In this document: in pieces, positions 22,200 through 34,734 of the stretch
Layout: each line of letters begins with the position of its first letter
Numbering within the stretch: position 1 is the stretch's first letter
Source of the DNA: Lepidurus packardi
Lineage: Eukaryota; Arthropoda; Branchiopoda; Notostraca; Triopsidae
DNA length: 64,000 nucleotides
Assembly: GCA_023053545.1 (NCBI GenBank)
Contig: JAKZAN010000005.1
Span: 3,658,001 to 3,722,000 of the forward strand
Reading direction: 5' to 3'
Made by a program: the position numbers and the translations under genes
The notes under the pieces: generated by a model
The model's database searches: none
Told to the model about the DNA's origin: nothing
Seen by the model: only the letters and a program-made list of their open reading frames with translations

Positions 22200-22707
22200 A
22201 AAGGGCAATAGCTATCACAAATAACAAACAAACAGCTGCATCACCACGGCTTTCATGTGCATGGTGAGAAAAGGCCAAAATTTTGCAAGTCAACAACAAA
22301 AATTGAAACATATTCCCTTGTTCTTAGAATAAATGTGTACAATAAGACTCCATCAAAATCTCAATTTTATTGGCTTTTGCGATTTTAGTGACTATTGCCC
22401 GTTACGCGAATAACGAAAGAAAAGTTACAAAATATTAGGATCACGTATTTTCCTAACGCCACAGATCTGTAGCACACTCCAAGTCCACATAAGCATGAAA
22501 ATAAGCGATTTCCATGGTAACCAGTGCGTAAGCCACGCGATGTTACATCTGTGATACCACGACCCACAATTTACATGTCAATAACTCGTGAACGGCTATT
22601 CAAACCAATGTCGAAACAAATTCTGGTTGTTCTTAGAGTATTGTAGACTTACAAGAAAACGTTAGAATCCGTACAGTACATGCGATACTGATTGCTATAG
22701 GCCCCTT
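22200..22707. repeat. Dispersed repeat, with a relative in a kirre intron
   Basis: This block contains two related sub-units: near 22305-22385 (TTGTTCTTAGAATAAATG … CCATCAAAATCTCA) and near 22580-22665 (AACTCGTGAACGGC … GGTTGTTCTTAGAGTATTGTAGACT). The same landmarks (AACTCGTGAACGGC, a GTAGACT motif, CATCAAAAT) recur in the same order at 41710-41810. The block edges resemble a weak inverted repeat (GCAATAGCTATCA against the complement of TGATTGCTATAGG). It is probably an old non-autonomous transposon; the class is unknown. Confidence 0.4.
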
Positions 22708-22960
22708 AAGTATATCGTGTTGGAACATGGCATTGGAAAGCTGTAAGAGAAACAGAAAAGTTTATCCGTTGTCTTGCCACGCAACTTTACTACTAAAGGG
22801 GCAGGGTCCCTTCACAAGTCAATGTCAATCGTTTGGGGGAAATTTGTGGAATCTTCGGCGGCCCCTTCCCCCCCTCTTTACTTGTAAAAGAAAACCCCTA
22901 GTTGATGGGAGAGTTAACGAGTTCCTCACGAGATTTTTCGAGGCAAGTCAGCAATGTATC

Positions 22961-22986
22961 GGGGGGGGGGGGGGGGGGGGGGGGGG
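22961..22986. repeat. Poly-G run (26)
   Basis: Uninterrupted G26 in intergenic sequence. Confidence 0.9.
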
Positions 22987-24343
22987 CATCTGGTCCATTT
23001 CTCTCACGCTCTTCCGGTCATACATTAAACACAACAATATTTAACCTCCCCATTCAAAGACAAAACCCATCCTTTCTTGTCCCCCTCCCCCAACCCGATC
23101 GGAAGGGTAAAAGAAAAAGAAGATGAAACTGTGGAACCATAGCAAGAGTTGCGATGCACAGCAATGCTGGGGGGTAGCTCCCGAAAAAAGAAGCAAGAGA
23201 GCAGTGCTCTTGAGCGTTCATGTCGATTGTTAACGACGACCCCATGCTTGTGCCATTGCCCACACACATGGGAGTCGTAATCTATAATAACGACCTCGGC
23301 TTGCCCAATGGCTTCGGCATGGAGAGCGCACATAGCACACAACTAACCAAGTCGAGCTTGTAAGACTTTAACTTCTTCGAGGCACATTCTTCACCTTGTT
23401 ATCAGGACATAAGAAATGATCAGCCTCGCCCCCCTTCCCCCCCCCCTTCTACCCCCACACACCAAATTTCATGGCTCGCTTGACAGACATCCCCAGCCAC
23501 AATCATCTACATCCATCATGGCTTCAAGCTACATTAGTCATTTGGGCAACTTTTCCGGATCATCGGACCATTAAAAAAGTCAATACTAAAAAAAAAAACC
23601 TAAAAAGAAGAAGAATAAAGAAAACTTGGTGTCCCCTCGCAAAGAGCCAGAACTTTATTCTTCATTCCTACACGCACGAGTTTACCTGAAAAGGTCACAC
23701 GGCATCATTATCATTTCTGGCATTCATGTACCGCACTCACTTTACTCCTTCACTCGATTTTAAATGCATAATGGAAAAGAAAATCGTGAACTCAATCAAT
23801 ATGGCGTCAACTTTTTCTTTCCACACCCCTCCGGTTTCCCTTTTCATTTCCATGGCCAGCGGACTAAAGAAAAAAAAAAGAAAAATGAATTAGGGGACCG
23901 TCAGTTTTTCAACAGCTCCCAAAATTTGAATGCTTCCCAATCAGCCACCCGCACACGAACCTGAAAAAGTTCACAACAAAGCATTTTTGTCCCTTGGAAT
24001 GTCGAAAACGCGATTGTCATTTCGTAGCTCCTCTTTGGCTTCCAGGTTTTGGCTGTCCACCCACTACCACTACCACCCCCTCCCCTCAGAAAAGAAGAAA
24101 AATCTATGAACAACGTACGCTAACCTATATCTCAGGTTCTTGACGCCAGGCTATCACCGCAAGGCCGACGAGAGAGTATGACGCTCCGCGGAATACCAAA
24201 ACCTGGGGTTTCGGTTCCAGTACTATTATTGTCAATGGCTTTTTGCTTGACGCCTAAATGGATCTCCCTCACGGAATTCAGGCCGAACGACGCACCATGT
24301 GGGTGCGGACGACACCACCCTTCTAGACGGCAACCATCAGCCA

Positions 24344-24370
24344 CCCCCCCCCCCCCAAAAAAAAAAAAAA
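24344..24370. repeat. C13-A14 compound homopolymer
   Basis: C13 (24344-24356) directly followed by A14 (24357-24370). Confidence 0.85.
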
Positions 24371-27300
24371 CTACTGGAAATACGTACATGTTACACCGAA
24401 AAGGCTTGAAAGGCTTGTGTCTATCCACATGGCATGTCCAGCATCGACTTTCAAACAATCCGTCAAATTGGGGCTTGATGTGTTGTATTCTCGCTAGATC
24501 ACGCTCGGTTGTGAACAAGGGAGTTGGGCTCCCTTTTCAGCATCTCTTCACTTAAAGACTCGACTCCCTCCACCTATACACTATTCAACTGTAAAACGCT
24601 GGCAATACAAAAAATAAAAAGCAAATAACAAAAATCGACCTTACACGGAAGAAACAAGAAACGCAAAAGGAGAGAGGGAGAGAGAGAGAAAAAAAATGCA
24701 AAAGCATCAAACATCGATCGCCATGTAATATTCACGAGCTAGATGTTAGAAGCTTGTGGGCCATAACCCGTTATAAGCTTTTGTCGTTTTTTCCCCTCGC
24801 GAAACAAAAAGTACAAAAGAAACTAGAAAAACAAAAAGAAAAGGTACTGAGGGGAAAAGTGGACCACCCCCCCTGCAGAAAGAAACCTTCTTTTAGGAGC
24901 CCATAAGAAAACCCCAGTTATATGCATTGTAAAGCTGGGTCTACTTAAATTGAATTTGCCAACCGAGTTCTCAAGTCCGTTGCGTTGCACCCCAAGTTGA
25001 TAGGTTGACACTTCCGTGTTCTGCCAAATAAAATTTCCATATCTTGTTCATTAGAACAATGTAGCCCGGAAAACAAACTCATCACTCGCCTATTTAGACG
25101 TGAAGAGTGGGATGGCTCGAACACTTCCGCCAAACACACACAAACACCACAACAAAAAGAAAAAGGGTAATAAATAAAGGAGAGAAAAAATCATCCTGCG
25201 GTTACGATGACACGTGGAAAAACTCTTAACCAACGTTCCATTTCGGATTGATTTTTCATCGTTTGAGCAATTCCGGGTAACAATGTCCAATTCCCGTGTG
25301 CTGGATCTCTTGTCTGCTTCGTCAGCTCACGCATTGTTATCCGAAGCAGTCGAGCTGGGAGCTTTTCCTTTTATACAACAATAGGACCTCATCTTGGTAC
25401 AATTACGGAAAGAAAAGCTTTTGCAAAATGTGTGTATGTATGTATGTGCTGTTTTCCTTCGTTATTTTGCTGTCATCCCTCCCCTTTTAAGTCTTTTTGG
25501 CTGTTTGTCATTCGTCATTTGCTTTTCCAATTACCTCTAATCTCATTCACTCGGGGGAAGCTTATAACCCAGACATGTGACATGTTATGCGCCTCCTACA
25601 CAACATCCCCTTCTCTACTCGTCTTGCTTCATCTTCATCGACGTCTCTTTTCCACGGTCCTTGTCTAATTACAACTCGGGTAACCACCCAAGAGCATCAA
25701 ACGGGAGCAGCGAGGAGATAAATGAAGCACATGTGCCACTGCATCATTAAAGCCCTTTTACCCCCCTTGTATATATATATATCTTTACCCCATGCGGTTA
25801 CACAAATTCGGACCCAAAACTTATTTCACCCCCGATTCTCTTGTCTCTTTCCGTCTCTTTTTTTTTGCAAAAGCGTCCCGTCCAAACCCAGAACGGTGTC
25901 ACGATGCTCCCCTCGTGAGCAGGTATCATCACGCATGCATTAGCTTCAGCTTAGCTTAGCTTAGTTTAGCCCCCCTTTCTTGAAGCCGTTTTTGGCAAGG
26001 AGTACATTACTGTTGCTGCAGAGCAAAAACTATTTCGCTTCCGCCAGCAGACATCGCAGAAATCCTCCCGCCTGCTAACGTTCTCTATTCCTATTCTTCG
26101 TGCACAAGCGGCCTGTCTTTCTCTGTCTCCCCCTCCTCGGAATCTCTTCCCGCCGAAAAACGCAGCAGCACCATGGACCAGAATCGGTCTAAAATTAGGC
26201 GTTGGAGACTTGCGACGTTCTTTTGGACTCCTCCGTCCGAAAGTGGGCGGATCTTCTTTCTGAAAAGGGGTGGGGTGGGGGGTAAAACGCTCTTTCGCTC
26301 TCTTTCCTTCCATGCATGGCAAGCATATGTGGGACTGTCTTTCTCGCCTCAAAAGGTTTTAAAGGTTTGAGGTTTTTCTTCTTCCTCCGGTCGCGTCCCG
26401 TCCACATGCTCAAAGGTTCTGTGCCCTCCTCCTCCTTTACTTCCTCCTGACTTGTGTGTTGTGTGTGTCTGTGCTTCTTTTGCTGCTGCTGCTTTGGAGC
26501 ACTTCGGACTTGCTCAGATTTGCTCAGAGCTCAGTTCCAGCGGAGCTTTGGTCTTATTCAAGTCGCTGGCTGTCCCGCAATTGCCCCATTCAAAGTGTCG
26601 TGGAAACTTGGGAGGGAATAATAAACTCTGTGTTACGTTATAACTATTGCGGAAAGACAGTAATTCCGCTTTACTGGTGCAAGTTTTTTCCGTGCTAGTA
26701 TTTCCAGCATTCAGAATCGGATTGGATTATCCCAATCTCGCATAAGTGGCGTAATCCAAACTTCGCAGATAGGCAGCAATGTTTCAAAGATTTCCCAATC
26801 CGAGAACGAGTTACTAGTCGAAACGACTAACTTGCTGAAGGGGCTAATACCCAGGTAGAAATAACACCGGCCACCTTTTTTCCGGACGGACGGTATAGTG
26901 ACGTCATCGCCATGTGGAAGTCGCATTCCATTGCATGTTTCGTGTGATATCTGCCATAATTCCTCTTCATTATTTAAAAAGGTTGTGAACGAAGGCTGGC
27001 GACAGTTGTCTTTTCCGGTCCGCTTCACATTTCGCATTTTTTCTTGTCTTTGGTTAAAAAAAACCTTCTAATGCCGCATTTAATTTCGGAACTAATAATG
27101 CTTATCTTTTGTCGTGTTCCCTAGTAATCTTTCATGCATAATTCTAAGAAAAAGAAATAAGACTTTTTTAAATCTGCTTTTTGAGCGCTAAGCCTGAAGG
27201 GTTGTGTCCTAGAAATTAATGCACTCACTGAGCCGACCTTTTGGACGTTCTCTCATCCCCATCATTACTCTTTCTCCCCTTTTTTTGCGACCCCTCTCGA

Positions 27301-30300
27301 CACTCCTTTACATGCCACCTGAGAAATTCAGCTTGCGACAATACATCCCGGGGCTGGATGCAATCCCTCTTATTCTTTATTTATCGTTACGGGAGCTCGA
27401 CAAATAACTAATGGGAGCTAGCGTTGGGAACTTTAGACGCCGGGCACAATTAAATTTAACAGGCTCCCTCCCCCCACCCCCCTCTCGTCTACGCTCCTCT
27501 TTTCGTTCTAGTTTCTTCCAAACTTGTTGGATATGGGAGATGCTGGGGCTAGAGGGAGAGACTACCATAAATCGTTGAACGTGTAGAAGAGTTGCGTCAG
27601 CGAAAAAAATCAAGTGTGCCTCATCCAGGGAATGTAAACTACAAATTTACGGGAAGATTTTGGCTTCTAATTACAAGTTTCGGTTTGCCTCATCCAAAAG
27701 ATGCAGTCTCCCCGAAACTTTGCTTTCCTATTCTCTCGTTACAGTGAGACAACAATCAAAACGGTAATCCAACGACGCTAAGATCTCATTTAAATGTTTT
27801 TCTCTTTCGTGTGAGACTTGGTTTGCTTCTTGCCTTTCCACACTCCACTAATTTAGGCCTGTACTATGGGTTGGGGTGGGGTGTCGTTTTGGCCAAACCA
27901 AACGGGTGTTCCAACACGTAAATATTTGTTGCAGCATATACAAAAGAAGAACTAAAGGGGGTGGGAAGGTAAGGCAGCTGTGATATCTCACAATGCCTGT
28001 TTTTTTCACATCGACCTGGTACAAAAAAAAGAAGGGATTTCTTTGCAAACCCCTTAAAATCTTGTTCCGGGGATATTTTTTTATTTGTTTGCCCCTTTTG
28101 ATTTCTTCCACGCTTCTAGAAAAGCTTTCGAGCTAGTCAAGTATTCATCAGTAACACGACTTTAGGATTTGGGGTAGCCACAACATTCCTTTCTAGCTAT
28201 GGAAAAGCCCCATATAGTCCCGCAAAAAAAGGAGAAAAGTAAAGAAAAAAAGCAGCCAATGAGGAAGAGCAGTAAAGGGGCTTCCAACCGAATGAAAGTA
28301 CCCAATTGTTGCGAACGGAAGTGATGCCATCAAGTACCATCGTGCAGCAAGACTGTTAACTCACGCAACCTCTCCTTTTGCAGTTGGGGCCGAGAAAATT
28401 AAGGGAAAAAATGTTGGCATGTCGCAACGAGCGTCGCGTCGCGACGTAGACGACGCATTTTCTGTTTCTTTTATTTTCTGCCGAGTTCTTTTTTAGGGGG
28501 TTGTCTTTTTTTTAGCAGTGTATACGCAAGACAAGGATGAGACATACAAACTTGGATTCTTTTTTATGCGTCCGACACAGTGCGGAAGCGTCTATTTTAG
28601 ACTGACTAGACATTGGCGGCTGTGACGTCCATGAACAGGCCTCCCCCGAAAGGGGCACACACACACAAGCATCTTTTGGGACCCAGACCTTTCCGCCCTT
28701 CATTTCCGAAATACCAACACGGGTTATGTTACACTGAATTCCGTCACAAACCAGGTGACCTCCATCAGGATCTGCCGTTCAGGCATAAAAACTTTCCCCT
28801 TCACAGAATCTTTTCCGCGTGGCATGCATTATGGGCCTTTAAATAAATTAACTTTTCGAAAAGCTAAAAGCCTAAATCATACTTCCGACAAACTTCCGTT
28901 GGCAACTGTTGGTAACTTAGCCAGTAAAATTGGCAATTCCGGGATCGTGTTTTGTGCTATCAGCGCCCAAAATATAGAAAGATGCCGAGGAAGGTGAGAC
29001 CAAGCCGGACTAACGCTATAAACCCCGGCCAGGACCACCCATTCCCTCGGTTACTGTTTATTATTCATTATTGCATCATTCCACCCAGTGAAGAAGCAGG
29101 CCGAAGTTCATTGTGGACGGGATAGCACGTATGCGTTTTAGCGTTCCAGTGTTTTTCGACAATAATGAAAAAAACATTAACAAGTACAGTACAACAAGCT
29201 CTGACTTTTCTCAGCTCAGCAGACAAACTTTTGTATCTTGTAAATTATTTTTTCATTATGTATACCTTTGTTTATTTAATACGCTTGCAAAAAAAAAATT
29301 CAACATGGCAAGAACTTCCAACGTCAGATTGCAAAAATAGTCGACAATAAAGAGCACTTAATTCCTTGGGGGAAAAACAGCAAAGTTCAGCTAACACTGT
29401 TAACTTTACTTGGAACATTTCATGTATGGTGCAAAAGAGGACGACTTTGGTTCAACATGATGTTTCTCGCTACTTTTGGGCTAAATGAGGAGAAGGACTA
29501 GTCATTAAGTTAAGATAGATGCCAACCTGAATATTTCAAAGCTTGAGCCGCGCGGGTCGGGCAAGTTTGGAGGAAAACGGAAGTCGTAAGCATTTTGGAG
29601 TTCGGAAAAAGTGAAAAAAGTTGCTTGTTTTGACTGGCGACTCGCTAGCAATCTTGGAAACTTATTTTAGAGTAGAAGAGTCAACTGGTGGGATGATTCG
29701 GACCGAAAATCTGCCGACTTGGCGAACTTTCCGAGCCATAGGGCTGCTCTTCGGGTCCTGAATGCTTCATGAAGGCGAGAAGGGGAGAGGGAGAGTAAGC
29801 TAGGACTCATTACTTTCCTTATGGGTAGCCCACACGGTGCACCAACTCGTATAGAACGAGCATTGCACACACACACGGTGGCGTCAGCTGGACGGAACCA
29901 TTGTAGATTCTTACAACCAGCCTTTACGGATTTCTTCTCGAATTTCTCTCTCCCTCTCTCTTTTCTCTTGCTCACTCTGTTTCATTACACGAAATCTCTA
30001 TAACAAAATCGCCTCTTAAAACCTACCTCAAGATGACTCTGAAAAGCTCCCAAGTTTTTCAAAGTTCACATAAGGAAAAACATTTTAAAAAATCGTAATC
30101 AAACGCGTTCAACAAATCTCGCATTTTCCAGCAGCTTAAGACCTCAGATCGCTTTGCAAATCACTCCCAACCCTAGGAAATCCCTGGTTAACTGTAAATT
30201 CGACCTCGCAAGTCGAAAATCTCCCACTTTTTTTTTACCAACAAATCCACACCATCCCATCTGTTTCCTCCCTTCTTGAACGATCATAGCTTCGCTCTCG

Positions 30301-33300
30301 AAAGACCATCAAGCGTAAAAGCAGAAGCTGGGCGGGCCCATTTCTCCGTTAAATTACACGTGTGTACCAAATCGATGTTGTTGGAGGCCACCCTATGCCT
30401 TTGATTGTCCTGACAATCGTCTCGGAAATGTTGTTCGCTGTATAGATATCTCTCAAGGAACAGGAAAGCTTGGCGGCCTGTCTCTCTTTCTCTCTATCTC
30501 ACTCTTGGTCGCATGAAAAAAGCTGGCAAGCATCTGTCGTCAAGTGTTGGACGGCAGCATCCAACCACGAGCTGATTCCTATAAACTTGGGTGATTTCTA
30601 CATACACAGAGCCATGTGTTGTATGCCAAGCGACGGAACGGAGGGGACCTGGGAAAGCTAAAACGGCTCTTGGGCTCTAAAGCTTCATCATCAACAGCAC
30701 ACAAGCTGGTAGGGTAACACAACAGGCTCCACCCAAAAAAAGAACGTTTTTCGCTGTATTTCGGAAACGCTTGCTTTGATGCCTTATCAAAGTGCATGGG
30801 CATAGTTTACCGCATAAATAACTCTCGGCTACTGTCTTTTACAAGGGGGCTTTTATGGCTATACCAAAACACCCCCGCCCCGCGTTTCCCATCCTATCGA
30901 CCATGGATGACACCAGCACGAGTCTCCCCAACAAAATTATCTCTGACCAAGAAGCGAACGAGCGCCTCGGCATTTCATCGGAGACAGATCTAAATTCAGC
31001 GTCTTCTTCATAGGAGTTCCACTTTTTTTCTAGTTCGAGCGTCAAATCTCGCGTTTCACATGTGTGACCAGCGTCCATGAGTTTGGTTAATTAAGCGTTC
31101 CCTGAAGACTGGTGTGTATATGCGACATTTGGGGCGGCTGCAGCACCCACTTCCGGTCGCGCTATCTTTGCATGGGGTCTTAAAACTCCAGCGTCGGGTT
31201 TTTCTTTTTGGCTCTTCAATTCCCCCCTTTGTCTTTTCTCGTCGAGCTAAAATTCCCCACTCCCATAGCACCCTACAAGATGAACAGCTTTTGCAACCCC
31301 CTCTTACTCTCCCAGGGCTGCTGAGATGGAATCCCATAGCACACACACACACATACCCCCTAACCCTCTCCTTCAGCAACAATCTCGCATTTCTTTGTCC
31401 CCAATATTTGAGACAACAACGCGTCTGGAGATAATAAAAACGGCCCTAGAATCCTCGGCTTTTCTCACCAAGTGAGGCAAACGGCAAACCTAGTCTGAGA
31501 GTTTTTTTCGGGTGAAAATAATAGCTTTTCTAGGGCAAAGGAGTGAAATTCCGAGCCTTTTGAAATTAACGTTGAAGCTGTAACAAACAGTACTTATTGG
31601 CCTAAAAGGTACCACAGTATTCAACTGTCAGTCTATTTGAGTGTTTCTGTAGTAATTTTACGAATTTATAAAGTACAATTGCTTTCACAGTCTACACTTA
31701 CACTGTAGCATTACAAATTTGTAATTGTAGTTTTATAAAAAAAATTGTTCTAAAAAGTAAAGTAATATATTTCTTCAATACCAAGATTTGGGGGGTTCTT
31801 GCGATGTGGAAGGGACTGTATACTTAGCATACTCAAGGCAAAGTTTTTGACCGTGGCTCGTTCGCCTGTCACGTGATAAGGATATCAAGCGTCTAAGACT
31901 ATAGTGATGCTCTTTTTGTTGAGTTATATTGTTGGAAGAGTAATATAGCGAGCTGGCCATCCTATTGTTCTCGCTAACTACGCTCGCTATACCTTTGCGT
32001 GGCCAAGGGTCAACAGGGGCTCAGATTTCTGGATTTCGATCCCACACCACAGGAATAGACATATCCTGGACAAAAACCCTATGTAGAACCCTGGTCACGA
32101 CTCGCAGCGAATCGACAGCCACAAACGACGTGCTGAACGACATTTTTTCCCCCTTTCTCTATAATTTTTTTCATCCTTTTTTTCGGGGGGTAAGGTAGAT
32201 AGAATTGCCCCCTCCCTACAGGATAAGGTATCTGTTACGTGTTCCAAAAGAAGGGGGGAAAAGCGTAGAGAAGTTGTTTATATCTTCGAAAAGCCGCAGA
32301 ACTTGGTTCGGGAATGACTAGAGACCACGCAAGTCTCTTTCGCTAGCTCTCGTTCTCGCTTTGGCCATTGTTGTCTCTATAATACTTAAAGCCATCACGC
32401 AAAAAAGGTTTCTTCTTTCTTCCTTTTTTTCAGAGGACCGAGTCAAGTGAACTGGAGTCTTAAAAGCAAAGCTAAGCAATGCTCCTGTTGTCCCCCAAGT
32501 GCTTATGACAAGTCGCCATGCTAATGTCATATTCTTTGTTGAGAATCCTTTTTTTCCCTGGGACTCGGGCTCAGCAAATGCGGTGAAGGGCTATTGTCGA
32601 ATGCGACATTGAGCACGTCAAGTACTGAAGAAGAAAAATCCAAAGAATCCTTTGCGGACTCTTTTTTTTTTTCCCACCCAGCCAGAAGAAGCGACAAGAA
32701 AGATACGGAATGTACGTTTAAAAGGGATGGGGGTGTATATTGAGGAAATACCAAGCAGACAGATACCTAAAAACCACTTTCCAAAGTTTCCACGCTTGCC
32801 ATGTGACGAATAGATTCTCCTACATAAGTAAAACCCTTCATGGCTGTAGTTGATTTGCTTTTAGTTGGTAGATTTTTGGGTGGAGTTTTTGGGGGGTTAA
32901 TGAGTAAAAAGGTGTGGGCTATTTTGGGGAGATATGGGTGGGCTCATGAACCGGAGAGTTTTGGGTGAGCTCAAGAGGTTAAGAAAACAAGAGTGGCAGA
33001 AATCCGAAGAAGGAAATTTCAGGAATAAATTCGACTGGCGAAGACGAATGCGGAATGTGGCAGTTTAAACGCTTTCTGTTCCTTTTCCCCTTTCTTTTTT
33101 TCCTTTATGCTTGAATTTAATGAGAAAAACAAAAGGCTTGCGTGGCGTGGATTCGGTTCCAGGCTTGAATAATGGGCCTGAACTTTGTTCCTGTCTTGTC
33201 CGTCCGTCACATTGGACTATATATAACACGTTGAATCTTGTTTGCAGTGCTCGTATAGGCACTCCATACGTACACACACGTATATATACACACACAGAGG

Positions 33301-33528
33301 ACACAGCTCGACTTTATTGATTGGCACTTTTCGCTAACTTTTCCAATAACCCACTCATATGAGAGAGATTTAGGGAACTCGATTCTTTCCCCCTTTTTTC
33401 TTTATTTCACTTGCCTCGAGTCTTTTGGAGTGGCGCATTTCAGCACTGCTACTACTGCAAGCTTGCAAGAATGCCGTCCAAGACATCACCTCATCAATAA
33501 GTCCCAGCAGCAAAGGCACACCAAATAG

Positions 33529-33530
33529 CC

Positions 33531-33555
<25 letters not shown>
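33529..33555. repeat. Poly-C run (27)
   Basis: Uninterrupted C27, the longest homopolymer in the window. Confidence 0.9.
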
Positions 33556-33563
<8 letters not shown>

Positions 33564-34528
33564 GAAATAAAATAAAAAAGGACGACCAGCGCTAAAAAGC
33601 TAACGAGAAAGCACCTTATATCGACCCCGGCGCTACTAGACTCGATTCCTCTTATGTCTTGCCTCATTCAAAACGGCTATCCGTCTCTCGCTGGGTATCC
33701 TAAATTGGGAGCCATCATTCCCCAACTTTTCAATCACATTTGCCTTGCCAGCACCAATAAAGACAAAAGGTCTCATTCCTTCTCATTATCAAGCCGAGTT
33801 TTTTCTCTTGTTATCACTAAACTTCCTGTCTCCTAAGCGTCGGAAAAAGTACAAGTTTAAGGGAACAGACTCGGACGTTTAGAAGTTTAGAACCCAAAGT
33901 AGACATGATTCACCATGACGAATCGCTGTAAAATTCCCTTTTTATTTCATTCTTACTTTGAGCAAGGGTATAAGCGCCACCTTTTTTCTAGCTTACTGTT
34001 TGAATCCTTTATTGCATTTTGTTGCTCCAATAAATGCCAGTTTGCCGCTCCCGGCGCACGCCGTAGGAATGTGGGACTTTTCGAGTGCTCTACAGTTCCT
34101 CGAGTACCGTACCGGCCTTGCCCTACAAATCTTACGCTTTTACGCTACGTCCTAGTCATGCGTGGGAGAGTCCCACTGTTGTTTCCCAGACCACAAAAAG
34201 AACAGCTAGAATCCCGCCCCTTTACGCCCATCATATCTGTATGCTATGGGTAATAGCCAACTGATACTACATACGACGGAGGAAAAACCAGCAGGAGTCA
34301 AAGCGAGCAAGGGCTAATATTATTGTCCGTTTTTTATGCTAAGCGATTTCCAAGGTTTTTTCTAAAAGCCCCCTCGCGCTTTTATTTTCCTCATTCATAG
34401 AGTCAAAGCAATGTATACTACCATCTACGCTTCCTTCCCCCTTTTGACCATAAATTGAGGAATAGGGCGCCCCCAACACACCTTTGTGACTTTGCTTTCC
34501 CCATTAATTTCAACTTTGAGGTCCACTG

Positions 34529-34546
34529 GTAGTAGTAGTAGTAGTA
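34529..34546. repeat. GTA trinucleotide microsatellite
   Basis: Six perfect GTA units, about 120 bp upstream of the first coding exon of the kirre-like gene. Confidence 0.85.
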
Positions 34547-34734
34547 TAGATAATTTTTTTTCTCCAAATAAGCTTTTACCTGTGCGACCTGCCCTATCGC
34601 AGAGTGCTTTGCCTTTTGGGTGACAGGAAGACATTAAGTGACTTTTGTTTTTTTTGTCATTTATAGTCGTTGGTCACCTCGTGGAGAGAATTTGGCCTCC
34701 TTGCCTGACCAATATTGAAAGCCGAAGCAGCACA

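Larger units (their letters stand above)
17330..34666. other. Long gene-poor stretch
   Basis: About 17 kb in which I recognise no coding exon, tRNA or rRNA. Most of it is pyrimidine/purine-skewed low-complexity sequence with short chance ORFs. Recorded separately are the dispersed repeat near 22200-22707 and the homopolymers. Other simple repeats are G/A-rich 24669-24697, (TA)n at 25770-25782, an AGCTT-type repeat near 25946-25965, and CA/TA repeats near 33271-33297. Part of it could be the promoter or a 5' UTR intron of the kirre-like gene, whose first coding exon has an upstream splice acceptor. Confidence 0.55.

Noticed and set aside
26711..27037. 108-codon minus-strand ORF
   Set aside because: No recognisable family, no flanking exons; a frame of this length is not unusual in 64 kb.
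32020..32060. tRNA B-box-like word (gatttcgatccc)
   Set aside because: No pairing T-stem and no A-box or acceptor stem at the right distance.
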